The translations under genes and the position numbers were made by a program. DNA of 64,000 bases, from NCBI RefSeq assembly GCF_042649925.1, contig NZ_JBHSAF010000014.1:1-64000 (forward strand). Direction: 5' to 3'. Positions 1-7,710 of the stretch are shown piece after piece (within the stretch, counting starts at the first letter, position 1; the number at the start of each line of letters is the position of its first letter). Origin of the DNA: Pseudaeromonas sharmana (lineage in GTDB: Bacteria > Pseudomonadota > Gammaproteobacteria > Enterobacterales > Aeromonadaceae). Under the pieces are notes generated by a model that searched no databases, had not been told where the DNA came from, and was given only the letters and a program-made list of their open reading frames with translations.

Positions 1-71
1 CAGAAGTGAAACGCTGTAGCGCCGATGGTAGTGTGGCATTCGCCATGCGAGAGTAGGACACTGCCAGGCAC
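1..71 (+). rRNA. rrf: 5S ribosomal RNA, 3' part
   Basis: The first 71 bases match the 3' portion of gammaproteobacterial 5S rRNA, from the region equivalent to about residue 50 (GAAGTGAAACG, then GTAGCGCCGATGGTAGTG) to the closing CTGCCAGGCA that pairs with the missing 5' end. The gene is truncated by the window start. It is the last gene of an rRNA operon, since a strong terminator follows directly. Confidence 0.95.
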
Positions 72-84
72 CCAACACCAAGAC

Positions 85-115
85 AAAGGCCCTGAAGCAA
101 TTCAGGGCCTTTTGT
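85..115 (+). terminator. rRNA operon terminator
   Basis: A 12-base perfect stem (AAAGGCCCTGAA / TTCAGGGCCTTT) with a GCAA tetraloop is followed by T residues, 14 bases after the end of 5S rRNA. This is a textbook Rho-independent terminator for the rRNA operon. Confidence 0.93.
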
Positions 116-131
116 TATATGTTCTTCCAAA

Positions 132-350
132 CTATGAGCGATTGCACATTTCAGCGGCGGCGATGTAAAACCTGGCTTGCCCTTCGTGACCAATCCTGAC
201 TCGTGCTACCACCTTGTCCTTATGTGTGAACTCCCAATTCTCTCGCATTTTGGGAACGGATATCCCCAAGCATAGGAGGTACTCACTAAACAGATAGGAA
301 TTACTGATCTCAGTCAGGTGATGGTCCATTGCTTCCTCCTCTGTTGTCAT
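132..350 (-). CDS. small hypothetical protein (72 aa)
   Basis: A 72-residue ORF reads leftward into the rRNA terminator region. It has an acceptable ribosome site (AAGG, about 7 bases upstream of the ATG at 350). The protein is soluble and mixed-charge, with an acidic start (TTEEEAMDHH), a central leucine-rich stretch, and a basic segment (KDKVVARVRIGHEG). No signal peptide, membrane segment or cysteine motif is visible. I do not recognise the family. It stands alone between an rRNA operon and ppnP with no partner gene. It could be a genuine small orphan gene or a spurious ORF; the ribosome site and the initiation context favour a real gene only moderately. Confidence 0.45.
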   Translation of the reverse strand: MTTEEEAMDHHLTEISNSYLFSEYLLCLGISVPKMRENWEFTHKDKVVARVRIGHEGQARFYIAAAEMCNRS

Positions 351-611
351 CTTTCAACCTTGCTACACATACTTTACTCAAGGTAGCACAGCACACTGAT
401 GTGTGCCAAAGCGATCCATTATGAAACTTTGTAGTTTCGACCTCGATCATGCTTTGGCTTGCCGTCAGGTGATTTCATCCATCGGATGTGGGTGATAAAT
501 TATACGTGCATGCTGATGATTCCTTCCGCATAAACAGGTAAAGTAATGGCACGTATACCCATTAATGTTGATGGCTGACATGACAGTCAAATAATGCAAG
601 GATGTATAAAC

Positions 612-893
612 ATGTTGAATGTTAATGAATATTTTGAAGGTAAAGTGAAATCTATTGGTTTTTCAAATGGAGCTGAAAAGGCTACTGTCGGTGTAATGGC
701 TCCGGGCGAATATACGTTTAATACTGGCGCTCCGGAGTTGATGGTTGTTATTCGCGGTGCACTAACTGTGCTGTTGCCTGGGCAGGATGACTGGTCGACA
801 TATGCTTCTGGGCAGCAATTTGATGTGCCAGGAAACAGCTCATTCCAGCTTAAAGTTGATGTAGACACTGCGTACCTGTGTGAATTTAAATAA
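612..893 (+). CDS. ppnP: pyrimidine/purine nucleoside phosphorylase PpnP
   Basis: This 93-residue protein closely resembles E. coli PpnP (YaiE), a small cupin-fold enzyme that phosphorolyses diverse nucleosides to free base and ribose-1-phosphate in the cytoplasm. The matching landmarks are NEYFEGKVKSIGF near the start, VGVMAPGEYTF, the central GAPELMVVIRGALTVLLPG cupin core, and the terminal SSFQL...TAYLCEF. The length fits the 94-residue family norm. The start is taken at the ATG at 612 because it aligns with family N-termini and has AAGGATG about 8 bases upstream; an in-frame ATG at 594 lies further out and would add six residues. The gene is monocistronic. Confidence 0.93.
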   Translation: MLNVNEYFEGKVKSIGFSNGAEKATVGVMAPGEYTFNTGAPELMVVIRGALTVLLPGQDDWSTYASGQQFDVPGNSSFQLKVDVDTAYLCEFK

Positions 894-939
894 ATTCCGT
901 CACTAGGTGCACTTGCATTTGCAGTAAGAAATTCAAAAT

Positions 940-973
940 GAGTCGAACAGTGATAATTTTCTCTGTTCGACTC
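940..973 (-). terminator. terminator of the TAXI protein gene
   Basis: An 11-base inverted repeat (GAGTCGAACAG / CTGTTCGACTC) with a 12-base loop lies 15 bases beyond the stop codon of the leftward TAXI gene. On the minus strand it is followed by ATTTTGAATTT, so it most likely terminates that gene. It may also stop rightward transcription from ppnP. Confidence 0.75.
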
Positions 974-987
974 GCATTCAGTTAAAA

Positions 988-1980
988 CTATTTTTGCTGT
1001 TCTCGAGTGACCAGGCCAACTTCTTGATAATACTTAAGTGCGCCGGGATGTAGTGGTGCCGTTAATCCTTGTATTACCATGTTTTTTCTGTTTAATGTAG
1101 AAAATGCTGGATGAAGGCGCTTGAATTGTTCAAAGTTACTGAATATGGCATTCACGATCGCATAAGCTATATTTTCAGAAAGAGTATCGGTCGTGACTAC
1201 GGTGGCCACCACACCAAAAGAAGGAATATCCTTATCTACACCGCGATATAGTCTGCCGGGTATAATGGTTTTCGTATATTCTGGATGTTCTTCCAATAAT
1301 TTAGTTACTGTATCATCAGCAACAGGAACTAAATTGATATCGCAATTCCCACTGGCTTCTTTTATCGTGCCGCTAGGATGTCCAACGACGTAAACAAATG
1401 CGTCGAACTGGTTATCGCATAATGCCTGTGCTCGTTCTGCCCCTTTTAGTTCACTAACACTCGCAAAACTGTTTGCGGCCCATCCTTCGGCCTGCATTAA
1501 CAACTCCATAGTGCTTCGATCACCCGAGCCAGGATTACCAATATCGAGACGCTTACCCAGCAAATCTGTCAATCCATTTATATCTGAGTCTTTTCTTGCA
1601 ACAATTGTTAAGGGTTCGACATAGAGGCTAAAAAGAGAGCGAAGGTGTGGATTGGCGCCTTTTGATGAAAATTCACCACTTCCTCTTAAATAGGCCAGTT
1701 GGGCGTCAGATTGTACGATTGCCAGATTAATTTGGTTATCGTCAAGGGCATGGAGGTTACTGATGGAACCTTCAGTTGCCAGAACAGAGCAGCGTATCGT
1801 GCGTTCTTTCTGGTTTTTATTAATCAATCGACATATGGCTCCGCCGGCAGGGTAATAGACTCCAGTAACGCTTCCAGTGCCAATGACGAGTTGTGTTACG
1901 GGTGCTGCGAGTGCTTGTGGGGGCAGCACAAGAGCGATGGTCATGGCAAGTGCTAGCTGAGCTGTCGCGTAAAAATGCAT
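988..1980 (-). CDS. TAXI-family periplasmic substrate-binding protein (orphan)
   Basis: A 330-residue exported protein with a Sec signal peptide (about residues 1-25, ending PPQALA-APV). It has the TAXI hallmark near the N-terminus, IGTGSVTGVYYPAGGAICRLINK, followed by a region resembling CSVLATEGSISNLHAL and NLAIVQSDAQ. TAXI proteins are the binding components of TRAP transporters and usually bind glutamate or other dicarboxylates or organic acids. The family normally sits beside a fused TRAP membrane protein; none is present here, since the neighbours are ppnP and an aminotransferase. It may work with a membrane component encoded elsewhere, or serve as a sensor ligand-binding protein. The substrate cannot be read from sequence alone. 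Confidence 0.88.
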   Translation of the reverse strand: MHFYATAQLALAMTIALVLPPQALAAPVTQLVIGTGSVTGVYYPAGGAICRLINKNQKERTIRCSVLATEGSISNLHALDDNQINLAIVQSDAQLAYLRGSGEFSSKGANPHLRSLFSLYVEPLTIVARKDSDINGLTDLLGKRLDIGNPGSGDRSTMELLMQAEGWAANSFASVSELKGAERAQALCDNQFDAFVYVVGHPSGTIKEASGNCDINLVPVADDTVTKLLEEHPEYTKTIIPGRLYRGVDKDIPSFGVVATVVTTDTLSENIAYAIVNAIFSNFEQFKRLHPAFSTLNRKNMVIQGLTAPLHPGALKYYQEVGLVTREQQK

Positions 1981-2084
1981 GTCCCTTTCCTTGCTTGATG
2001 CCTAGGCGTGTGACGAACCAATTAACCTTAATGTTAGCGTATTGAGGTTGCAACCGATGCGGCGCTATGTAGAGCAGAAAAGAG

Positions 2085-2118
2085 AACCAAGTCAGGGCAA
2101 TACACCCTGACTTGGTTA
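2085..2118 (-). terminator. terminator of the MalY/PatB-type gene
   Basis: A 13-base stem (AACCAAGTCAGGG / CCCTGACTTGGTT) lies 5 bases past the stop of the leftward aminotransferase gene. On the minus strand it is followed by a T-rich stretch (TCTCTTTTCT). Confidence 0.88.
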
Positions 2119-2122
2119 TGAA

Positions 2123-3262
2123 TTATCTATTGATGATGGCCTGTTTGATGCGACGTATGGCTTCAGAAAGTAATTCGCGACGGCAGCCAAAGTTGAGGCG
2201 AACAAACGCTTTGTCACCAAACTGCGCTCCAGGAGATAAACCCACTCCTGCTTGTTCAAAAAAGCTGATGGGGTCTGCCAGTTGCAGCGCAGACACATCA
2301 ATCCAGGCTAGATACGTGGCTTGAATTTTTGCAACATGCACCCCTGGCAGGGCATTGAGCTCTGTCATCAGAAGGTCGCGGTTGCCACGAAGATAGTCCA
2401 GTTGGGCGCTCAACCATGCCTCTCCGTGTTCATAGGCGGCTTCAGCAGCAATGAAACCAAGCAGATTATTATCCGCCATCAATCCACGCATAGAGCGTTG
2501 TAATGCTGTGCGCAGCTGCGGGTTTGGAATGATGGCAAATGAGCAGCACAGACCGGCAATATTGAACGTTTTGCTGGGCGCCATCAGCACAGCGCTGCGT
2601 TGCGCCGCATCCTTATTCAGGCTCGCAAATGGAATATGTCGCACGTCCTGGTCGAGTAGTAAGTCGCAATGAATTTCATCAGAGCACACTACCAAGTCAT
2701 GACGTTGTGCGATGTTTGCAATTCGCTCCAACTCTTCGTGACTGAACACAGTGCCCCCTGGATTATGGGGATGACATAACAATAACAGATCGGCATCGCT
2801 GGCTTGTCGTTCCAGTTCCTCGAAATCGGGTATCCAGCGATCATCCAGACCAAGGCGCATCGGAATGGCCGCAATTTGCCGATCATTATGTTCAGGGGCA
2901 TGAAGAAAGGGGTAATAAACGGGGGTTGGTGACAGTATAGTGCGCCCTGGCCGGCACCAAGCGCGACAAGCAAAGTTAAGCCCAGGGACAACGCCAGGCA
3001 TGAATAAAAGCCATTCAGGCTCGATTGACCAACCATAGCGAGTTTGCATGCGCTGAATTATCAGGTTGATCAGACGGGGCGAGGGGCGGCTATACCCAAA
3101 AATGCCATGGGCTATGCGTTGCTGAAGCGCCTCAATCACAGCGGGAGGCGATCTGAAATCAGTATCAGCTACCCAAAGTGGTAATATGTCCTGGTCGCGA
3201 TATTTGTCCCACTTGAGGCTTTGTGTGCCTCTGCGGTCAATATCTTCATCAAAATCAAACAT
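2123..3262 (-). CDS. PLP-dependent aminotransferase, MalY/PatB family (cystathionine beta-lyase type)
   Basis: This 379-residue fold-type I PLP enzyme belongs to the MalY/PatB group, which cleaves C-S bonds of cystathionine or cysteine conjugates to release pyruvate, ammonia and a thiol. The N-terminus (FDFDEDIDRRGTQSLKWDKY, then LPLWVADTDFRSPPAV) is diagnostic of the group. LCHPHNPGGTVF and VVCSDEIHCDL form the PLP-binding region, and APSKTFNIAGL carries the Schiff-base lysine. The start is set at 3262 because it matches E. coli MalY; an in-frame ATG at 3271 shares the same upstream AGGCAGG. The gene is divergent from the sugar-efflux gene. Whether it acts in methionine metabolism or as a regulator cannot be told. 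Confidence 0.9.
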   Translation of the reverse strand: MFDFDEDIDRRGTQSLKWDKYRDQDILPLWVADTDFRSPPAVIEALQQRIAHGIFGYSRPSPRLINLIIQRMQTRYGWSIEPEWLLFMPGVVPGLNFACRAWCRPGRTILSPTPVYYPFLHAPEHNDRQIAAIPMRLGLDDRWIPDFEELERQASDADLLLLCHPHNPGGTVFSHEELERIANIAQRHDLVVCSDEIHCDLLLDQDVRHIPFASLNKDAAQRSAVLMAPSKTFNIAGLCCSFAIIPNPQLRTALQRSMRGLMADNNLLGFIAAEAAYEHGEAWLSAQLDYLRGNRDLLMTELNALPGVHVAKIQATYLAWIDVSALQLADPISFFEQAGVGLSPGAQFGDKAFVRLNFGCRRELLSEAIRRIKQAIINR

Positions 3263-3360
3263 TCTTAGCATCCTGCCTGAAGAAGGAAGGAACAATGTAA
3301 GAATTATTGTCATCTGCTGCAACCGAAAGCGGTAGTAAACAGTGGAGCAGGAGGTGTTGT

Positions 3361-4536
3361 TTGAATGCTCGGGTGGGTTCTTTTTTACGCTCTGTAGCGC
3401 CGTTTATGCTGATCACATTCCTTTCTGGATGTGCGGCAGCGCTGTTTGTTCCAACGATGAGCCTGTTTTTAAGTCAGGAAGTTAAGGTATCTCCCTTTGC
3501 TGTCGGTATCTTTTTCACGTGTAATGCCGTGTGCGGGATTATGGTAAGCCAATTTCTGGCGCGGCGCTCCGATCGCAAAGGGCAGCGTAGAAAATTGATT
3601 TTTCTCTGTATGCTGGCAGGTGCCGCATCCTGTCTGCTGTTTGCGTTCACTCGCAGCTACTGGCTTCTGATCACAGCAGGCATACTGCTTATGAGTATCG
3701 GTGCGACGGCGTCACCGCAAATTTTTGCCCTGGCGCGGGAATACTCGGATCGCTTAGGTCGCTCCGGTGTGATGTTTACCTCCTGGATGCGTGCCATGTT
3801 CTCTCTGGCCTGGGTCGTAGGGCCGCCGATAGCCTTTGCCGTGAGCCTCAATTACGGCTTTATGCATCTTTTCTTGTTTGGGCTTGGTATCTATTTGCTG
3901 AGTGCGCTAGTTGTCCATTTGGGGCTGCCAGTGGTTCATCGCGATGCAAGCGCGAATCTGGAAATGGGCCCGGTGCAAAACAATCAGACAGTGCGCTGGC
4001 TTTTCGCATCCTCCACGTTGTTCTGGACATGCAACAATATGTATCTGATTGCTATGCCGCTGTATGTGACATCTCAATTGGGGCGCACCGAAGGGCTGGC
4101 CGGCTGGATGATGGGGACGGCTGCCGGACTGGAGATCCCGATTATGCTGATTGCTGGCTGGTTGTGTTCGCGTTGGCGCAAACATTCGTTGTTGATGATC
4201 AGTGGTGTTGCCGCAATTGGCTTTTATGTCGCCATGTTAACCCAAACTGAGCCATTTTTGCTGTTACTGAGCCAAGTGGGGAATGCTCTGTTCATCGGCA
4301 TACTGGCAGGGATGGGGATGCTTTACTTTCAGGATATGTTGCCTGGTCAGGCGGGGGTTGCTACCACGTTGTTCACGAACAGTATTCGCAGTGGTGCAAT
4401 TCTCGCCGGCGCTTTAGCCGGCGGTATAGCAGAATATTATGATTACCACGCAGTTTTCATTGCGGCGCTGCTGATGAGCATCATTGGCTTGATGTGTCTA
4501 TGGCACGTGGGCAGGATCGAGCGTACTACCCACTGA
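3361..4536 (+). CDS. MFS sugar efflux transporter (SetA/SetB-like)
   Basis: A 391-residue inner-membrane transporter of the major facilitator superfamily with about 12 hydrophobic segments. The layout and length match the SetA/SetB sugar-efflux group (392-393 residues in E. coli). Cues are FVPTMSLFLSQEVKVSPFAVGIFF, the loop-2/3 motif RRSDRKGQRRK, and the second-half GQAGVATTLFTNSIRSGAILAG. The start is a TTG at 3361: a perfect AGGAGG lies 6 bases upstream, and the resulting length fits the family. An upstream TTG at 3307 lacks such a site. The exported substrate is presumably a sugar or sugar-like drug. The 3' end overlaps the convergent LysR gene by 39 bases. Confidence 0.85.
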   Translation: MNARVGSFLRSVAPFMLITFLSGCAAALFVPTMSLFLSQEVKVSPFAVGIFFTCNAVCGIMVSQFLARRSDRKGQRRKLIFLCMLAGAASCLLFAFTRSYWLLITAGILLMSIGATASPQIFALAREYSDRLGRSGVMFTSWMRAMFSLAWVVGPPIAFAVSLNYGFMHLFLFGLGIYLLSALVVHLGLPVVHRDASANLEMGPVQNNQTVRWLFASSTLFWTCNNMYLIAMPLYVTSQLGRTEGLAGWMMGTAAGLEIPIMLIAGWLCSRWRKHSLLMISGVAAIGFYVAMLTQTEPFLLLLSQVGNALFIGILAGMGMLYFQDMLPGQAGVATTLFTNSIRSGAILAGALAGGIAEYYDYHAVFIAALLMSIIGLMCLWHVGRIERTTH

Positions 4537-5454
4537 AGAGCCTGTCCCTGAACCTGTGGTGGTGGCCAACGATTTATGGCTATTGCGGATACAATCGACC
4601 AGCAACCGGGCACTGGGGCCAAGGTGCTCCGGGTTGGGGATCACTAGATGGGTAAAAAACTTTCGAGCGCTGCTTTCTGTCAGGGCGAGCTGTGCAAGAC
4701 GGCCTTGCTGCAAAAGCGGATCTATAAGGTGTTGTGGCAACCACGCAAAACCTAACCCGGAGAGTAAAACACCGATGGCTTCGTGAAAATTATTAACGGT
4801 CCAGCGTTGGTCTGCCTTAAGCCAGCCACTAACCTCTTGCGGTTCCTTGCCAGTGTCTCGAATGACGATTTGCAATTGATGGCTTAGATCGGATTGAGTC
4901 AGCTCGTTTTGAATTTGCGCCAGGGGATGAAGCGGGTGACATACCGGCAGCATGGTAATTTCCGACAGCGGCTCTCCCAGATAGCCTTTGGGGACGATAC
5001 CGGTAATTACAATATCTGCTTGTCGCTCTATGATGGCCTCTTGCGAACCGGTCAGGACTGTATCGGTCAACAACAGCTGGGTACCACGGGACTTGGGGTA
5101 ATAGTGTTGCAGGGCGCGATTTAACAACGGCCGGGGATGGACCAACTCGATGGCGATAGCAACCTCTGCCTCCCATCCCTGGTGAATGTTGAAGGCCAGC
5201 AACTCCAGCTCTTCCATCTGCTGAGTCAACTGTTTGGCTCGCCGCAAGAACACTTCGCCTTCCTCGGTCAAAAAGGCTTTGCGTCCACGGACCTCAAGCA
5301 AGGCAACCCCCAGCGTGAGCTGCAATTTGGCAACGGCATGGTTGAGTGATGATTGGCTTTTATTAAGCTTTTCCGCCGCCTGTGCATAACCGCCAAACTC
5401 GACGACAGCTTGAAAGATTCGCCATTGCTCCAGGGTGCTTTTGGGTCGAAACAT
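4498..5454 (-). CDS. LysR-family transcriptional regulator
   Basis: A 318-residue LysR-type regulator. The N-terminal winged helix-turn-helix (about residues 1-65) contains LEQWRIFQAVVEFGGYAQAAEKLNKSQSSLNHAVAKLQ, followed by the effector-binding domain. The start at 5454 (MFRPKSTLEQW) fits the usual spacing to the helix-turn-helix; an upstream ATG at 5493 would add 13 unlikely residues. The C-terminus carries a low-complexity Thr/Ser/Gly tail (TTTGSGTGSSVGST) in the part that overlaps the convergent efflux gene, so the tail may be a by-product of that overlap. yciK lies 82 bases upstream in the same direction and might be co-transcribed. The regulated genes and the effector are unknown; the adjacent efflux pump is one candidate. 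Confidence 0.9.
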   Translation of the reverse strand: MFRPKSTLEQWRIFQAVVEFGGYAQAAEKLNKSQSSLNHAVAKLQLTLGVALLEVRGRKAFLTEEGEVFLRRAKQLTQQMEELELLAFNIHQGWEAEVAIAIELVHPRPLLNRALQHYYPKSRGTQLLLTDTVLTGSQEAIIERQADIVITGIVPKGYLGEPLSEITMLPVCHPLHPLAQIQNELTQSDLSHQLQIVIRDTGKEPQEVSGWLKADQRWTVNNFHEAIGVLLSGLGFAWLPQHLIDPLLQQGRLAQLALTESSARKFFTHLVIPNPEHLGPSARLLVDCIRNSHKSLATTTGSGTGSSVGSTLDPAHVP

Positions 5455-5536
5455 TGTTGGTTCGTGTTCCTGTCTCAATATGGGCCGATTCACTCTATGC
5501 TAGCAAACCTGTGCCAATTTCCTATGGCTTGTTTGA

Positions 5537-6292
5537 CTATCGTGCGGGTTGGGCATCCAGGCTTTGGCCGTGACAGTCTGAACTATCATCGCCCATTAGA
5601 TAGAGATAGAGCGGCATAATTTCGGCTGCTGTTTTTAGCCGCAGTGGATCTTCATCCGGACGTGCCAGGGCGCGCATTCGGGTTCTTGTCGCGCCAGGGT
5701 TAATGGCATTGACACGAATGGTGGTATCGGACATCTCATCCGCCAGGACCTGCATCATGCCTTCAGTTGCAAATTTGGAGATGGCGTAGCTTCCCCAATT
5801 CGCGCGCCCCTTACGTCCGACACCGGAGGAGGTGAAAATGATCGAGGCCGCCTGACTTTGACGCAGTAGCGGTAATAAGGCCTGTACCAATAACAGGTTC
5901 GCCGTCAGGTTGACATGTAGGACCTGTTGCCATTCTGAGAGCGGAAGGTGTTCCAGCGGTTGCAATTGGCCCAAAATGCCGGCATTGAGCAGAAGGCCAT
6001 CAAGGGCGTTAAACCTGGTTGCAATCTGTTCGGCCAATGCCTGGTAGGCTGAATAATCATTTTCTTGCAAATCAAAGCGGCAACACAGCGTGTTGCAGAC
6101 TCTGCCATGCTGTTCGCTGTGAATTTGTGTTTCTAATGCCTGCAGTGTGGAGCTGCACCGACCGAGCAACACCACGTTGGCGCCGTAATGCGCATAAGTT
6201 TGCGCAGCAACACGCCCAATCCCCGAGCTGACGCCGGTGATGAGAATCGTCTTGCCAGCCAGTAAATTCTCTGGTGCCTTATAGTTCAACAT
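5537..6292 (-). CDS. yciK: short-chain dehydrogenase/reductase YciK
   Basis: A 251-residue NAD(P)-dependent SDR. It has the glycine-rich nucleotide site ILITGVSSGIGR near the start, NAG (LLLNAGILG), and the catalytic Ser...Tyr-x3-Lys set (IFTSSGVGRKGRANWGSYAISKFA). It matches E. coli YciK strongly at GRxGRANWG, SKFATEGMMQVLADE, INPGATRTRMRA and DIMPLYLYLMGDDS. The start at 6292 gives the family N-terminus, with AGGAG about 10 bases upstream. The physiological substrate of YciK is not known. It is divergent from sohB, with which yciK shares a neighbourhood in enterobacteria as well. Confidence 0.93.
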   Translation of the reverse strand: MLNYKAPENLLAGKTILITGVSSGIGRVAAQTYAHYGANVVLLGRCSSTLQALETQIHSEQHGRVCNTLCCRFDLQENDYSAYQALAEQIATRFNALDGLLLNAGILGQLQPLEHLPLSEWQQVLHVNLTANLLLVQALLPLLRQSQAASIIFTSSGVGRKGRANWGSYAISKFATEGMMQVLADEMSDTTIRVNAINPGATRTRMRALARPDEDPLRLKTAAEIMPLYLYLMGDDSSDCHGQSLDAQPAR

Positions 6293-6447
6293 GTTAGGCA
6301 TACTCCTGCCGCAATGGGCACAGTGTATACAGAAGCTACCGAATCGGCCAGTGACCGTCACACAAGGACCTCTGGATTGCAAAAACACCCTACGACGATC
6401 AAGATGCCATGATGGGAGATGCTGTTGGGCGTGACGGGAGGGAATTG

Positions 6448-6476
6448 TTGGTGATTATTGCTTTTTCCAATAGTAA
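6448..6476 (+). promoter_or_regulatory. sigma-70 promoter of sohB
   Basis: TTGGTG (6448-6453) and TAGTAA (6471-6476) are separated by 17 bases. The predicted start of transcription near 6483 lies only about 6 bases before an ATG at 6489, which argues against that ATG as the sohB start and for the TTG at 6519. Confidence 0.55.
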
Positions 6477-6518
6477 AAACTCCTTAGAATGCGTCGTTTA
6501 TCTGCTGTGGAGGCTGAA

Positions 6519-7547
6519 TTGGACTATCTGTACGATTTTCTGCTCTTTTTGGCGAAAAGTATCACATTAATCGGTGCTGTCGTGCTGGGTGTGGTGGTGA
6601 TTGTTTTGGCTGCGGCCAAACAAAAAGGGAAAAAGGGTCACCTGGAGTGTGAAGATCTCTCCGCCGAATACCAACAGTCATGCGCACAGCTTGAAGCTCA
6701 CCTATTGCCGGAAGCGAGACGTAAACAACTGGCCAAGGAAAAGAAGAAAGAGGCTAAAGCGCGCAAGTCACTACCCGAGACCATGATGGCCGCGCGCTTA
6801 TTTGTCATCGATTTCAAAGGGAGTGTCGATGCCAAAGAAGTGGTGGCCTTGCGAGAGGAAGTCACAGCAGTACTGGCGATTGCCAAGCCGGAAGATGAGG
6901 TATTGGTGCGCGTGGAGTCCGGCGGCGGGGTAGTGCATGGTTATGGACTGTGTGCCTCACAGTTGCAACGTATTCGCGACCGGGGGATTCGTCTGACAGT
7001 TGCGATAGACAAGGTGGCTGCCAGCGGGGGCTACATGATGGCCTGCGTGGCGCAGCATATTGTGGCCGCGCCGTTTGCCATCATCGGTTCGATCGGTGTG
7101 GTGGCACAGCTTCCCAATTTCCATCGTCTGCTGCAAAAACATGATATTGATTTTGAACAGCACACGGCAGGACAGTACAAACGCACTTTGACACTGTTTG
7201 GTGAAAATGACGAGGCTGGGCGGGAAAAATTCCGTGAGGAGCTGGAGTCCATTCACCGGCAGTTCAAGCAGTTTGTGGCCGAACACCGACCGCGAGTCGA
7301 CATTGACCGAGTAGCAACGGGTGAACACTGGCTGGCAACAGAGGCCATGGCATTAAATCTGGTTGATGAGTTAAAGACCAGCGATGACTATCTGCAGCAA
7401 TACTACTTACAACGGCAGGTGATCCGTTTGCACTTCAAACAGCCCAAACGGTTAGGTGACCGGTTTGCCCAGCAGGCTGCGGTGTTTTTTGTGCACGGCA
7501 TCGAGTCTATTTTGCAACGCATTCGCAGCCCGTTTCAGGGTGGCTAA
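6519..7547 (+). CDS. sohB: inner-membrane serine protease SohB (S49 family)
   Basis: A 342-residue S49 peptidase of the SppA/SohB type, anchored by one N-terminal membrane segment (about residues 8-35) followed by a charged linker (KKKEAKAR) and the protease domain facing the periplasm. Conserved landmarks shared with E. coli SohB are DFKGSVDAKEV, RVESGGGVVHGYGLCASQL, the nucleophile region KVAASGGYMMACVA, APFAIIGSIGVVAQLPNF, and HTAGQYKRTLTLFGEN. The start is taken at TTG 6519, which has GGAGG 5 bases upstream and aligns with the E. coli start; the ATG at 6489 has no ribosome site and lies almost on the predicted transcription start. A hairpin terminator follows before topA. Confidence 0.93.
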   Translation: MDYLYDFLLFLAKSITLIGAVVLGVVVIVLAAAKQKGKKGHLECEDLSAEYQQSCAQLEAHLLPEARRKQLAKEKKKEAKARKSLPETMMAARLFVIDFKGSVDAKEVVALREEVTAVLAIAKPEDEVLVRVESGGGVVHGYGLCASQLQRIRDRGIRLTVAIDKVAASGGYMMACVAQHIVAAPFAIIGSIGVVAQLPNFHRLLQKHDIDFEQHTAGQYKRTLTLFGENDEAGREKFREELESIHRQFKQFVAEHRPRVDIDRVATGEHWLATEAMALNLVDELKTSDDYLQQYYLQRQVIRLHFKQPKRLGDRFAQQAAVFFVHGIESILQRIRSPFQGG

Positions 7548-7643
7548 ACACTGCATTTTCATGGTTTTTGGTGTGGTTGAATTTTGCACTGAAAAATAAA
7601 AAGGTTGCGTCTGGACGATTCGCCTTTCATTTTAATAAATATA

Positions 7644-7676
7644 GGATGCCGCTTGATTGCGGCATCCTCTCGTTTT
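7644..7676 (+). terminator. hairpin terminator between sohB and topA
   Basis: A 9-base stem (GGATGCCGC / GCGGCATCC) is followed by TCTCGTTTT. It ends about 35 bases before the topA start codon and about 100 bases after sohB, so it either terminates sohB or sits inside the topA leader (see findings). Confidence 0.75.
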
Positions 7677-7710
7677 AACCCGTCTCTTCATAAGGGCAGA
7701 GCAAGCGTCT

